Assembly: GCF_003464595.1 (NCBI RefSeq)
Contig: NZ_QRZF01000003.1
Location: 496,001-560,000 of the forward strand
DNA from: Bacteroides intestinalis
GTDB lineage: Bacteria; Bacteroidota; Bacteroidia; Bacteroidales; Bacteroidaceae
Length of the DNA: 64,000 nt
Reading direction: 5' to 3'
The notes beneath the pieces are model-generated. The model did no database searches, was not told the DNA's origin, and saw only the letters and a list, made by a program, of their open reading frames with translations. The first letter of the stretch is position 1; the number at the start of each line of letters is the position of its first letter. Positions 16,942-26,225 of this stretch are shown here, in pieces. Position numbers and translations under genes: made by a program.

Positions 16942-19758
16942 TTATTCGTCGTTATTCTTTCCGATGCTCCGGATATATTCATTGGGAGTGATGCCGGTAG
17001 TCTTCTTGAAATAGCGGAAGAAGGAGGCGCGTGAGCTAAAACCACAGAGTTCGGCAAGTGCTCCCAGTGTATATTTGGAATATTCGTCTTCGTTGATAAG
17101 ACGCTTGAACTCCTCAATACGGTAATCATTGATGTAATCGTAATAATTACGGTTCAGATGTTGATTGAACAGATAAGATAAAGTATGTGCTGACCTGCCG
17201 AGCATGGTTGCCAGATCGGCAATTTTCAGATCCGGGTTCGTATATGGCTTATCACGATGCATCAGAGCCTCCAGCTTTTCTGTCAGGCGCTGACATTCTT
17301 CCGTGCTTATCTTATTGGTCTTATATTTCAATTCTACTGTCTTTTCTTGCTTTTCGGGTTCTTGCACATCTTCCGGAAGCTGGATTTGAATATTTTTCGT
17401 TTGCCTTGCTTTTCTTTTCCGCTGATAGTAAATATAGCCGATAAAAGCTAAAGCAATGGAAACGGCGATGATGCTCCACGTTTCTACAGGATAGGCAATG
17501 TGGACGGCGGTACGTACTTCAGAATCTGGATTTCCGATATAACGTAGCTTGAAAAGATAGTTTCCGGATGACAAATCATAATAAGTAATTTCCGACTTTC
17601 CGGTCAATATCTGCCAGTCCTCATCTTCACCTTCCAATTTGTATTCATAAGTCATATAAGCCGGTTCGGTATAGGTAAAACCGGAGAAGTGAAATGTCAG
17701 GTTGTTTTGGGAGGATTCAAGTTGTATTTCAGGGACTTTCCCACTCTCAACAACAGGATGAAGCGATTTCTTTCCGTTGACGTAAATATCTGTAATCGTC
17801 AGCGGATAAGTGTATCTTTTCATCTGATTATTTTGCTTGAAGTTCATATAAATCAGCCCTTTGGAATTTCCCATCCATATATTTCCCTGTTGATCCTGTA
17901 CGGGAGGGCACAGTGTGAAAATAGAACTGGGAATACCATCAATGAAATTATAAGGAATAAAAGTTTCTTTCTTGTCGTAGCGGTAGAGTCCGTTATTGGT
18001 TCCTATCCAGAGCCATTTTTCGTCATCTTCCAGAATAAACATACCATCTTTTCCTTCCAGTTGTGTATCAGGTTGTAGCCTTCTGAAACGGCTCATGGAG
18101 AGATCGGATATACACATACTTCCTTTGTCCGGCAGGAAATAAAGATTATGGTCGGAGTCTTCATATACAACTCTGATCTTTTCTTTATGAATAAAGTTTT
18201 CCGGGAAGATGTCGGTTTTCAGACTTTCAGAAGAAGGGTCCCAGATGCACATGCCATTCTCTGTACAAATCCATCCTTTATGTGTGGAGTCGAAATAGAT
18301 TTCGTAAACATTCCCTTCGGGTAATTTGGAGTTGGCACTGGTATATTGCTTGATTCTTTTCCCATCCTTATAACAATAGAGGCCCATTGAGGTACCTATC
18401 CACAATTGGTCTTTGTTATCCGCTTTTATACTGAAAATCTGTCCCCGCATGAAAGGTTGCGGTTCATTAGGTTCGAAGTCGTGAATAGTAAGATCAGCAG
18501 GATTGAATATGTACATACCCCCGCCATAGGTTCCGATATAATATTTATCCTGAAATTTATAGATACAGAAGATCATACTGGAACGCAATTCAGGAGATTT
18601 AAAGTTTTTGAAGCGTCGTTGCTCTTCGTTTATGTAGAATAGGCCGTCGCGGGAGCCGACTAATTTCTCATGCTCGGTAATTGCAATACTGCGTACAGGC
18701 ATATCTTTGGAGTCAAAATACGGGAGATAACTGTAAGTAGAGAAAAGTCCGCTCTGGTACAGACTGTAATCCAATCCCAGTTGATAGAAACCTATCCAGA
18801 TAAGCCCGTCACGATCCACTAAAAGGGAGTACACGGAGTTGGAACGGATACTTTCGTCTTTTCCCGGTTCGTGGCGCAAAGAGCGTAGAACTTTCATTTG
18901 TTTGGTAGAAATGAAATGTACTCCATTTCCATCCGTACCCACATACAACATATCTTTACCATCACCGGACAGCGAAGATATCACATTGCATCCTACATCG
19001 ATGAAGGGCCTGAACTTATGTGTTTGTGTATCGAAGCTGATAATACCTTGACCCATCGTACCCAGATAAAGTACGTTGCCGATGCGGGTGATATTGTTGT
19101 AAGAGCAAAAATGTTTGTCTTCTACTATATTATGATAAGGGACGATTTTCTTGTCGGCAAGTGTCAGGGAATAAAGTCCGTCGTTGGTGGCTATCCAGAG
19201 AATGCCATCCTCACTAAGACTTAGTCCGGTGATGATATTAGAGGCTGAAAGGACATTGGGATCTATGAGCTTTTGTTCCAGGTTCCCGTTTTTATAGATA
19301 AACAGACCGGCCTCACTTCCTATATATAAAGTACCTTTCCCATCAGGTAGGAGCGTCCGGACGCCATAGTGTAAAGTTTCAGCAGCAATCGGTTCGAGAA
19401 TATCTTTTTCGGTATTTACCCGCCAAAGTCCCATGCCGTTTCCCATCCATATCTGGTTGCCTTCCATTTCGGCGATAGCATTGACCCGCTTGATTTTTTC
19501 ATTCGCTCCGGAAATCAGGAAATGTTTCAGACGTGTGCCGTCAAAACGTTCCAAAGAATTACCGGTACCTATCCAAACATAGCCAATGGAGTCTTTATAA
19601 AGTGCATTTACTACTAAGTCGGAAAGTCCTTCGGTGACGGACAGTCCCCGGAAGACAGAGGGGAGTGAATAGCCCGGAAGGAAGCCAAACAGCAGGAATA
19701 GCAGGATGATATATTTCGATATGTTTTTCACGATATGGTATCTTTCGTTTCTATACAT
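16942..19758 (-). CDS. Membrane-spanning propeller-AraC regulator without kinase domains (copy B)
   Basis: This is a 938-residue paralogue of the regulator at 5319-8084. The start is the ATG at 19758; a TTG at 19776 overlaps the -7 element TATATTTG at 19774-19781 and cannot be the start if that promoter is real. The parts are a signal/membrane segment (YIILLFLLFGFLPGYSL), about 14 propeller repeats (IWMGNGMGLWRV, LWIGTSMGLYCY, IWMGNSKGLIYM), a Y_Y_Y domain (EPAYMTYEYKLEGEDEDW), one transmembrane helix (WSIIAVSIALAFIGYIYY) and a C-terminal AraC domain (LAELCGFSSRASFFRYF). Histidine kinase and receiver domains are absent. It should bind a periplasmic sugar and act directly on DNA from the membrane, most likely at the sigma/susC promoter. 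Confidence 0.92.
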   Translation of the reverse strand: MYRNERYHIVKNISKYIILLFLLFGFLPGYSLPSVFRGLSVTEGLSDLVVNALYKDSIGYVWIGTGNSLERFDGTRLKHFLISGANEKIKRVNAIAEMEGNQIWMGNGMGLWRVNTEKDILEPIAAETLHYGVRTLLPDGKGTLYIGSEAGLFIYKNGNLEQKLIDPNVLSASNIITGLSLSEDGILWIATNDGLYSLTLADKKIVPYHNIVEDKHFCSYNNITRIGNVLYLGTMGQGIISFDTQTHKFRPFIDVGCNVISSLSGDGKDMLYVGTDGNGVHFISTKQMKVLRSLRHEPGKDESIRSNSVYSLLVDRDGLIWIGFYQLGLDYSLYQSGLFSTYSYLPYFDSKDMPVRSIAITEHEKLVGSRDGLFYINEEQRRFKNFKSPELRSSMIFCIYKFQDKYYIGTYGGGMYIFNPADLTIHDFEPNEPQPFMRGQIFSIKADNKDQLWIGTSMGLYCYKDGKRIKQYTSANSKLPEGNVYEIYFDSTHKGWICTENGMCIWDPSSESLKTDIFPENFIHKEKIRVVYEDSDHNLYFLPDKGSMCISDLSMSRFRRLQPDTQLEGKDGMFILEDDEKWLWIGTNNGLYRYDKKETFIPYNFIDGIPSSIFTLCPPVQDQQGNIWMGNSKGLIYMNFKQNNQMKRYTYPLTITDIYVNGKKSLHPVVESGKVPEIQLESSQNNLTFHFSGFTYTEPAYMTYEYKLEGEDEDWQILTGKSEITYYDLSSGNYLFKLRYIGNPDSEVRTAVHIAYPVETWSIIAVSIALAFIGYIYYQRKRKARQTKNIQIQLPEDVQEPEKQEKTVELKYKTNKISTEECQRLTEKLEALMHRDKPYTNPDLKIADLATMLGRSAHTLSYLFNQHLNRNYYDYINDYRIEEFKRLINEDEYSKYTLGALAELCGFSSRASFFRYFKKTTGITPNEYIRSIGKNNDE

Positions 19759-19773
19759 TATGTTTCTGTACAG

Positions 19774-19781
19774 CAAATATA
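19774..19781 (-). promoter_or_regulatory. -7 promoter element of the propeller-AraC regulator (copy B)
   Basis: The minus strand reads TATATTTG, 15 bp upstream of the ATG at 19758. It implies a very short leader and decides the start codon. Confidence 0.45.
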
Positions 19782-19910
19782 AGGAAAAAGAACGAAAATA
19801 TTCGGGTTTAGGATGATTATTCGGCAGTCGAAGAGTCTTTGCTGACTTATTGGCTTGCGGACAGGGTACGGATCAGATACGGAGATGATATGGATTTGAT
19901 GCTATTGTTT

Positions 19911-22661
19911 TCACTTCAATTCCATTTCCGCTGTATTGGCTTTTAGTTTATACGTCTTCTTTTTGATACTGATGGAGCAATCGGCGGATGCAGTGTAGTA
20001 CCATGCCCCTTTCTTGAATTCCAGTAATATCTCTGCGGGAGTTTCCGCCTTGATAACTACATTCGGGGTACTTAGCAAAGTTCCATGTCCTAAAAAGAAG
20101 GTGCAATCATCGCCCTTTTTATTTCCCCATAAAGCATAGGTGGCTTGTGCACTCATTTTTCCACTGGTGCAGATATCCGTGGGGTTATCTGATGATAGGA
20201 TATAATCTATACGTCCATCTTTCTGTACAACACATATGCTGGTGGCACTGTTTTCCGTTTTACTTTTTACTTCGGGGAAACTTACTTTGGTAATGCAGCC
20301 GGGTTCTTTTACAGATGAAGGCTCATAGACAGCGACGAATGGTCGGTTCCAGGCTTCTCCTTTCTGGCGGGCTACAAATGTCAGGGTAGGCTGTTCTTTT
20401 ATATTATATGGCATCCCCGGGGTACGGCTCAAACCTTCCGTCATGGGAGACAAGGCGGTGAAAACTTCCCGGTCTGTTTCTCCTTTCATCCACAAGTTCA
20501 TTGAAATGTCATCCTTGTCGGGCATGGTAATGGTAAATGTAGCTTTTATGTCTTTGTCGGTAGTAGCTGACCTTTTATCATAGATATAAGAATAAGCATA
20601 AAGGTGAGCACCGGCAAAGGCCAGTTCTTCGGTGGGTTGCAAATTCAAGTCTGTACCGTCTGTGCCTGTCAGTGTTAGGGTTTGCCCCAGATTATGATAG
20701 AAATAATCATGCATTTTATCACCACCACGTTCTTTCCGGCTGCGGAAGATATCTATATAGTAACCGGTTTCCGGACCGGTAGTGACGATACTCATCATGC
20801 GGGTCTGGTCGGCACGGCTTTCCGGTTCACGGAAAGAAACATCGCTATAGGTTACGGAAGTGAAAGCTTTTCCCGGTTCGGAAGAAACAGGGAAACTGGA
20901 TTTAAGATCAAAGGAGTGATTACTTTTCATAACCGGGTAACTGGAAATGCCATCCACGCAAACCGTGTTATGACTGGGAAATTGAGAGTAATATTCCAGA
21001 TAATCCAGTCCGCTGTATAAGTAAAGGCCGATTCCGGCATCGGGAGCCAGAACATATCCCTTACCATAAAGTTCCATGGATATGCCATTGGCGTGCATGT
21101 GGTTTCCTTCACTGGCATTCAGAGATATCATAAGGCTGTTACGGGGATTCATTCCGTTTCGTTGTACCAACCAGGAAACGTTCGGTGCATAGAAGAAGGG
21201 AGAAACATATTGTTCTATTTTTCCAGCTTCGATATTGGGATTCAGTTCCAATGGCTTTTCATCAAAGAAAGAATTGATAGAAACGGGGACACTTTTTTTA
21301 TTGTCTTTGGTTTTTCCCGCATCAGGATGGAAGCATTTCAGCATGGCAGTGAAATATTCTTCTTGCTCTTTCTTTCCGTTGTGCTGTGCGTTTCGTATCA
21401 TGCGGGATATAGGATTGGTGTTCAGATATCCCGGGTGGGTATCGCCGAAACCACAGATCATCCGGTTGGGGAACAAATATTGCGGAGTAGCGACTACCGC
21501 TTTAGAGAGAACCGGCATTGCTTTCACCAGGTCATAATTCAGATTCCGGTCGAAGAGAGTAGCAAAACTGGTGTAGTCATTCAGTACTACATTGCTGTAT
21601 CCGGGACATTCGGCCCAGATACCTGTCTTCGGATCGAAGCCATAATCGGCTAATTTGTTCAGACTCCATTGGCGGATACTGGAACGGTTGAGTACATAAT
21701 CAATGTAATATTCGCGCCCTTTACCATCGGCATATTGCTTATTGTTTTCCAGTATCATACCGATATTCATGACATAGCGAGCCTGCATCAGGTTCCAGTT
21801 GTTGTGAGGAACACCATTTGCAATGATATTGTCCGCCCATTTCTTGAAAGCTCCTGCGTATATATCCATCTTGTCGGTATGCCGGGTATTCAGGTAGTCA
21901 TATAGGAAATCGTAAAGGGGAACGATATCATAAAGAATATCTTCGTGGATAACCTCGAAAGAACTCATTCCTACCAGCGTTTGCTGATGGCCGTGGTTGA
22001 GGTCGATAGGAACATTCCGGTAATAGATACCGGTCATATAGGTATCGAATACTCCGGCGGCAAGTTTTGCATATTTTTCTTCTCCGGTAAGCCAGTAAAG
22101 GAAGGCGGCATCACGGGCGATACCCATGATTTCACGGTTCAGGCTTTCGATGTTACGGCCGGTTTTAGAAGGATGTACACTCTCCATAGGACGGCCGGGC
22201 AGGGCATTGTTACAGAATGTCACATTTCCTTCAGCATCATCATCGTATGGCACTACATCTTCCAGACGGGGACGTCCGTGGGTGGCGAATGTGCCACGCG
22301 TACCGGTATAGCGAACGGTGGGTGCCGGTGCTTTTTCGCCTCCGGCATGGTCGAAGGTTTCACCTTTTATATATACATCCGTAGCATGAGACTTCCAATA
22401 CATGGCAAGGCGCGAAAGTAACCAGTCCGGTTGGGCGTCTGTCAGGTTAGCATAAAGATCGGTTCGCCTTTTCAATTTCTCAAATACGTCTTTTGCCCAA
22501 TCTTCTTTTTCTATCAGATTCAGGGTTTCACTCTTACCGTTGCTATCTGTCAGGTAACGCGGATGGCTATTCGGCAATTGCTGTTGGAAGGCGATTTTCA
22601 CCTCCTGAGCTTGTAATATCCCTGAAAAGAGAAGACATATCAATAAACTAAGTACTTTCAT
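19911..22661 (-). CDS. Heparinase II/III-like polysaccharide lyase, secreted
   Basis: This is a 916-residue enzyme with signal peptide MKVLSLLICLLFSGILQAQ. The first 450 residues form a probable alpha/alpha toroid (WLLSRLAMYWKSHATDVY, NREIMGIARDAAFLYWLTGEEKYA, WNLMQARYVMNIGMIL). The remainder is a heparinase II/III beta-sandwich, whose hallmark is around residue 510 (NASEGNHMHANGISMELYG...LAPDAGIGLY), where the family's active-site histidine and tyrosine lie. It would cleave a uronic-acid-containing glycan by beta-elimination; the PL family and substrate are not assigned. It stands alone between the copy B regulator and the divergent nrf operon. A TATCTTTG -7 element (22732-22739) and a Crp/Fnr-like palindrome (22760-22775) lie upstream, so anaerobic or nitrite control is possible. 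Confidence 0.85.
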   Translation of the reverse strand: MKVLSLLICLLFSGILQAQEVKIAFQQQLPNSHPRYLTDSNGKSETLNLIEKEDWAKDVFEKLKRRTDLYANLTDAQPDWLLSRLAMYWKSHATDVYIKGETFDHAGGEKAPAPTVRYTGTRGTFATHGRPRLEDVVPYDDDAEGNVTFCNNALPGRPMESVHPSKTGRNIESLNREIMGIARDAAFLYWLTGEEKYAKLAAGVFDTYMTGIYYRNVPIDLNHGHQQTLVGMSSFEVIHEDILYDIVPLYDFLYDYLNTRHTDKMDIYAGAFKKWADNIIANGVPHNNWNLMQARYVMNIGMILENNKQYADGKGREYYIDYVLNRSSIRQWSLNKLADYGFDPKTGIWAECPGYSNVVLNDYTSFATLFDRNLNYDLVKAMPVLSKAVVATPQYLFPNRMICGFGDTHPGYLNTNPISRMIRNAQHNGKKEQEEYFTAMLKCFHPDAGKTKDNKKSVPVSINSFFDEKPLELNPNIEAGKIEQYVSPFFYAPNVSWLVQRNGMNPRNSLMISLNASEGNHMHANGISMELYGKGYVLAPDAGIGLYLYSGLDYLEYYSQFPSHNTVCVDGISSYPVMKSNHSFDLKSSFPVSSEPGKAFTSVTYSDVSFREPESRADQTRMMSIVTTGPETGYYIDIFRSRKERGGDKMHDYFYHNLGQTLTLTGTDGTDLNLQPTEELAFAGAHLYAYSYIYDKRSATTDKDIKATFTITMPDKDDISMNLWMKGETDREVFTALSPMTEGLSRTPGMPYNIKEQPTLTFVARQKGEAWNRPFVAVYEPSSVKEPGCITKVSFPEVKSKTENSATSICVVQKDGRIDYILSSDNPTDICTSGKMSAQATYALWGNKKGDDCTFFLGHGTLLSTPNVVIKAETPAEILLEFKKGAWYYTASADCSISIKKKTYKLKANTAEMELK

Positions 22662-22731
22662 ATTCTATCAATAACATTAGGTGTTTAAAGAATATACGGA
22701 TGAGGGTGGATAATCACTCAACTGAATTCTT

Positions 22732-22739
22732 CAAAGATA
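22732..22739 (-). promoter_or_regulatory. -7 promoter element of the heparinase-like lyase gene
   Basis: The minus strand reads TATCTTTG. The palindrome at 22760-22775 begins 20 bp upstream of it, nearly the same spacing as on the nrfH side. Confidence 0.55.
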
Positions 22740-22759
22740 GCGCAAGACTGTGTAAAATA

Positions 22760-22775
22760 TGTAATCATTATTACA
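22760..22775. promoter_or_regulatory. Crp/Fnr-type palindromic operator shared by the lyase and nrfH promoters
   Basis: The sequence TGTAATCATTATTACA is a perfect 6-bp inverted repeat with a 4-bp centre. It ends 21 bp before the nrfH -7 element and 20 bp from the divergent lyase -7 element, about -42 from either predicted start point, which is the class-II activator position. A related site precedes hcp at 29735-29750. The two Crp/Fnr genes at 28335-29708 are the obvious candidates for the binding protein. Confidence 0.65.
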
Positions 22776-22796
22776 CTTTTTTAAAAATAAAGCCCC

Positions 22797-22804
22797 TACT
22801 TTTG
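22797..22804 (+). promoter_or_regulatory. -7 promoter element of the nrf operon
   Basis: TACTTTTG matches TAnnTTTG, 18 bp before the nrfH ATG and 21 bp after the palindromic operator. Confidence 0.6.
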
Positions 22805-22822
22805 TGAAAAATACTATTTCCT

Positions 22823-23413
22823 ATGAAGAAATTGTCATTTATAAACAGGTTTTTACCTTCGTACAAATGGAAAGTGGTTGCGATAATAATCTGCGGTGTT
22901 GTGGTAGGTGGGGGAGGCTTGTTCATGTATTTGCTGCGGGCGCATACCTACTTGGGGGATGAGCCATCGGCGTGCGTGAACTGTCATATTATGGCACCTT
23001 ACTATGCTACATGGTTCCACAGTTCACATAGTCGGGATGCCACTTGTAATGATTGTCATGTTCCTCATGAGAATGCCGTTAAGAAATGGACATTCAAAGG
23101 GATGGACGGTATGAAGCATGTAGCTGCTTTTTTGACAAAGAGCGAGCCGCAGGTTATCAGGGCGCATGAAGCCAGTTCAGAGGTGATTATGAACAACTGT
23201 ATTCGTTGCCATACGCAGTTGAATACGGAGTTTGTGAAAACCGGAAAAATAGATTATATGATGTCTCAGGTAGGCGGGGGTAAGGCATGCTGGGATTGTC
23301 ACCGGGATGTGCCGCATGGTGGAAGCAATTCGTTGTCATCTACTCCCAATGCACTGGTACCTTATCCCGAATCGCCCGTTCCGGACTGGCTGCAAAAGAT
23401 GCTTAAGAAATAA
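22823..23413 (+). CDS. nrfH: NrfH, tetrahaem quinol dehydrogenase subunit of nitrite reductase
   Basis: This 196-residue membrane-anchored cytochrome passes electrons from menaquinol to NrfA. A single N-terminal helix (about 15-35, WKVVAIIICGVVVGGGGLFMYLL in the full sequence) is followed by four CxxCH haem sites: CVNCH, CNDCH, CIRCH and CWDCH. It is the first gene of the operon, 21 bp upstream of nrfA, with a Crp/Fnr-type operator in its promoter. Confidence 0.96.
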   Translation: MKKLSFINRFLPSYKWKVVAIIICGVVVGGGGLFMYLLRAHTYLGDEPSACVNCHIMAPYYATWFHSSHSRDATCNDCHVPHENAVKKWTFKGMDGMKHVAAFLTKSEPQVIRAHEASSEVIMNNCIRCHTQLNTEFVKTGKIDYMMSQVGGGKACWDCHRDVPHGGSNSLSSTPNALVPYPESPVPDWLQKMLKK

Positions 23414-23434
23414 TGAAATAAAATCAATATACTT

Positions 23435-24916
23435 ATGGAAAAGAAATTGAAGTCATGGCAAGGCTGGCTGCTGTTCGGTGGTTCGATGGTAGTCGTGTTT
23501 GTATTAGGATTATGTGTTTCCGCACTGATGGAGAGGCGGGCGGAATTAGAAAGCGTGTTCAATAACCGCAGGACTGTTATTACAGGCATTGAAGCCCGTA
23601 ATGAAGTGTTCAAAAGTGATTTCCCCCGTGAATATCAGACTTGGACGGAAACAGCGAAGACGGATTTCCAGAGTGAATTCAACGGAAACATTGCAGTCGA
23701 TGTACTGGAGCAACGTCCTGAAATGGTAGTTCTGTGGGCAGGATATGCTTTCTCAAAGGACTATTCGACTCCGCGTGGCCATATGCATGCGATAGAGGAT
23801 ATTACGGCAAGTCTTCGTACGGGTGCACCTGCTACTCCCGAAGATGGCCCGCAACCGTCTACCTGCTGGACATGTAAGAGTCCGGATGTTCCCCGTATGA
23901 TGGAGACTATCGGTGTGGATGCATTCTATAATAATAAGTGGGGAGCAATGGGTGATGAGATTGTAAATCCTATCGGATGTGCCGATTGCCACGAACCGGA
24001 AAATATGAACCTGCACATTAGCCGTCCGGCATTGATCGAGGCTTTTGCACGCCAGGGTAAGGATATTACGAAAGCTACTCCGCAGGAAATGCGCTCGCTG
24101 GTTTGTGCGCAGTGCCACGTGGAATATTACTTCAAAGGTGATGGTAAGTACCTGACTTTCCCTTGGGATAAAGGATTTACTGTGGAAGATATGGAGGCTT
24201 ATTATGATAATGAAGGTTTCTATGACTATATTCATAAACTGAGCCGTGCTCCGATATTGAAAGCGCAGCATCCTGATTATGAAATCTGTCAGATGGGTAT
24301 TCACGGTCAGAGAGGTGTGTCATGTGCAGATTGCCACATGCCTTATAAGAGCGAAGGTGGTGTGAAATTCAGCGATCACCATATTCAAAGCCCGCTGGCG
24401 ATGATAGACCGCACTTGTCAGACTTGCCACCGCGAAAGTGAAGAAACACTGCGTAACAATGTGTACGAACGTCAACGTAAGGCTAACGAAATACGTAACC
24501 GTTTGGAACAGGAACTCGCTAAGGCTCATATCGAGGCAAAGTTTGCATGGGACAAGGGGGCTACGGAAGATCAGATGAAAGATGTACTTGCCCTTATCCG
24601 TCAGGCGCAGTGGCGTTGGGATTTCGGTGTGGCTTCTCACGGTGGTTCTTTCCATGCTCCGCAGGAAATCCAACGTATCCTTTCACATGGACTGGATAAG
24701 GCTATGCAGGCTCGTCTGGCTGTATCAAGAGTATTGGCTAAGCATGGTTTTACGGATGATGTGCCGATGCCGGATATTTCAACCAAAGAGAAAGCACAAC
24801 AATACATTGGTCTCGACATGGATGCGGAAAGAGCTGCTAAAGAGAAATTCTTGAAAACAACTGTACCTGCGTGGCTGGAAAAAGCGAAAGCTAACGGTCG
24901 CCTGGCCCAGAAATAA
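23435..24916 (+). CDS. nrfA: NrfA, ammonia-forming pentahaem cytochrome c nitrite reductase
   Basis: This 493-residue periplasmic enzyme reduces nitrite (and NO) to ammonium with six electrons. The diagnostic lysine-ligated active-site haem motif CWTCK is present (near residue 145), along with four CxxCH sites: CADCH, CAQCH, CADCH and CQTCH. An N-terminal hydrophobic segment (LLFGGSMVVVFVLGLCVSAL) acts as signal or anchor. It partners NrfH just upstream and is followed by cytochrome c maturation genes. The broken resB that follows raises the question of how its haems are attached in this strain. Confidence 0.97.
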   Translation: MEKKLKSWQGWLLFGGSMVVVFVLGLCVSALMERRAELESVFNNRRTVITGIEARNEVFKSDFPREYQTWTETAKTDFQSEFNGNIAVDVLEQRPEMVVLWAGYAFSKDYSTPRGHMHAIEDITASLRTGAPATPEDGPQPSTCWTCKSPDVPRMMETIGVDAFYNNKWGAMGDEIVNPIGCADCHEPENMNLHISRPALIEAFARQGKDITKATPQEMRSLVCAQCHVEYYFKGDGKYLTFPWDKGFTVEDMEAYYDNEGFYDYIHKLSRAPILKAQHPDYEICQMGIHGQRGVSCADCHMPYKSEGGVKFSDHHIQSPLAMIDRTCQTCHRESEETLRNNVYERQRKANEIRNRLEQELAKAHIEAKFAWDKGATEDQMKDVLALIRQAQWRWDFGVASHGGSFHAPQEIQRILSHGLDKAMQARLAVSRVLAKHGFTDDVPMPDISTKEKAQQYIGLDMDAERAAKEKFLKTTVPAWLEKAKANGRLAQK

Positions 24917-24925
24917 AACAGAGAT

Positions 24926-26225
24926 ATGTGGATCAGACCGTGGGGATTTAAAGAAGGATGCCTGATAGGCGCAGGATTGTTGGTGACAGGATGGCTGCTA
25001 CAGATTACAATTGGTGAAATAGATTGGAGTCTGTTTGCCTATCCGGTGAACATCATTGTTCTGGTTTTATATATAGCCGGAATAGTTGCCATGCATTGCC
25101 TGCGCAAACGTGTCTATTTCTTCGGTTGGATGAGTCATTATACATCAGCTGTCTCTTCTCTTTTATGGGTGGCGGGCATTACGGTGGTGATGGGACTTAT
25201 CCGTCAGCTCCCTTCCGGCCCATGCCGTGCAAGCCTACGGCATCGAACGGGTGGTGATGGGACTTATCCGTCAGCTCCCTTCCGGTCATCCGGCAGATAT
25301 GCTTGGCTTTTCGCGAATGCTTTCAGCATGGCCTTTTGTATTGCTTTATATCTGGATGGTGACTGTGCTGGGGTTGACTACACTTCGTGCCGGATTTCCA
25401 TTCAGATGGAAGAAGCTTGCTTTCCTTTTGAATCATGCCGGGCTGTTCGTTGCCCTGATTACGGCAACCTTGGGAAATGCCGATATGCAGCGGCTGAAAA
25501 TGACTACCCGGATAGATAATGCCGAATGGCGTGCAATGGATGAGCACGGTAAATTGATAGAACTTCCGCTGGCCATTGAACTGAAAGACTTCACGATTGA
25601 CGAGTATCCTCCGAAACTGATGTTGATTGATAATGAAACAGGACATACATTGCCTGAGAAAGCACCGGAACATTTGTTGCTGGAAGAAGGTGTAACGGAT
25701 GGGCAACTGTCCGATTGGCTGGTGACTATCCGGCAAACGATTCCCTGGGCGGCTTCTGTGGCTACGGAAGATACGGTGAAGTTTACCGAATTCCATTCGA
25801 TGGGAGCCACGTATGCCGTTTATTTGCAGGCTATCAATCAAAAGACGAAAGCAGCAAAGGAGGGCTGGGTAAGTTGTGGTAGTTTTATTTTCCCATATAA
25901 AGCATTGCGTCTGGATTCGTTGACAAGCCTTATCATGCCGGAACGCGAGCCGCAGCGTTTTGCATCTACAGTGAAAGTTTACACGGAAGACGGCAAACAG
26001 GTGGAAGATACGATTGCAGTGAACCATCCTCTGAATGTGGCCGGATGGAATATTTATCAATTGAGTTATGATGATACGAAAGGGCGCTGGAGCGATATCA
26101 GTGTGTTCGAACTGGTACGTGATCCGTGGCTGCCTGCTGTCTATACGGGTATTATCATGATGGTGCTGGGAGCTATCTGTCTGTTTGTTAACGCACAAAA
26201 AAGAAAAGAGGAGGATGCTGAATGA
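24926..26225 (+). pseudogene. ResB/CcsB-like cytochrome c maturation protein, frameshifted by a 67-bp insertion
   Basis: The gene would encode a 410-residue ResB-type membrane protein for haem delivery to periplasmic cytochromes, next to its CcsA partner. The frame beginning MWIRPWGFKEGCLIG breaks at about 25218. Positions 25183-25218 are repeated exactly at 25250-25285 with 31 bp between, so 67 extra bases shift the frame. Removing 67 bases gives an uninterrupted 1,233-bp reading frame (VVMGLIRQLPSG joined to HPADMLGFSRMLSAW). As written, translation from 24926 runs into out-of-frame sequence and stops at 25519. The 3' part is open from a GTG at 25227 to 26225. It overlaps ccsA by 4 bp, so ccsA expression may also suffer. 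It could be a true mutation, a phase-variable state or an assembly error. Confidence 0.85.
25183..25285. repeat. 36-bp direct repeats flanking a 31-bp hairpin insert in resB
   Basis: The two 36-bp copies (25183-25218 and 25250-25285) are identical. The 31-bp spacer contains a 7-bp inverted repeat (ATGCCGT at 25222-25228 and ACGGCAT at 25237-25243). Direct repeats around a hairpin are a classic substrate for slipped-strand deletion, which would excise 67 bp and restore the reading frame. Confidence 0.9.

Noticed and set aside
23753..24673. Long reverse-strand frames inside nrfA
   Set aside because: They overlap a haem protein with clear motifs and have no signal or family-like sequence, so they are antisense shadows.
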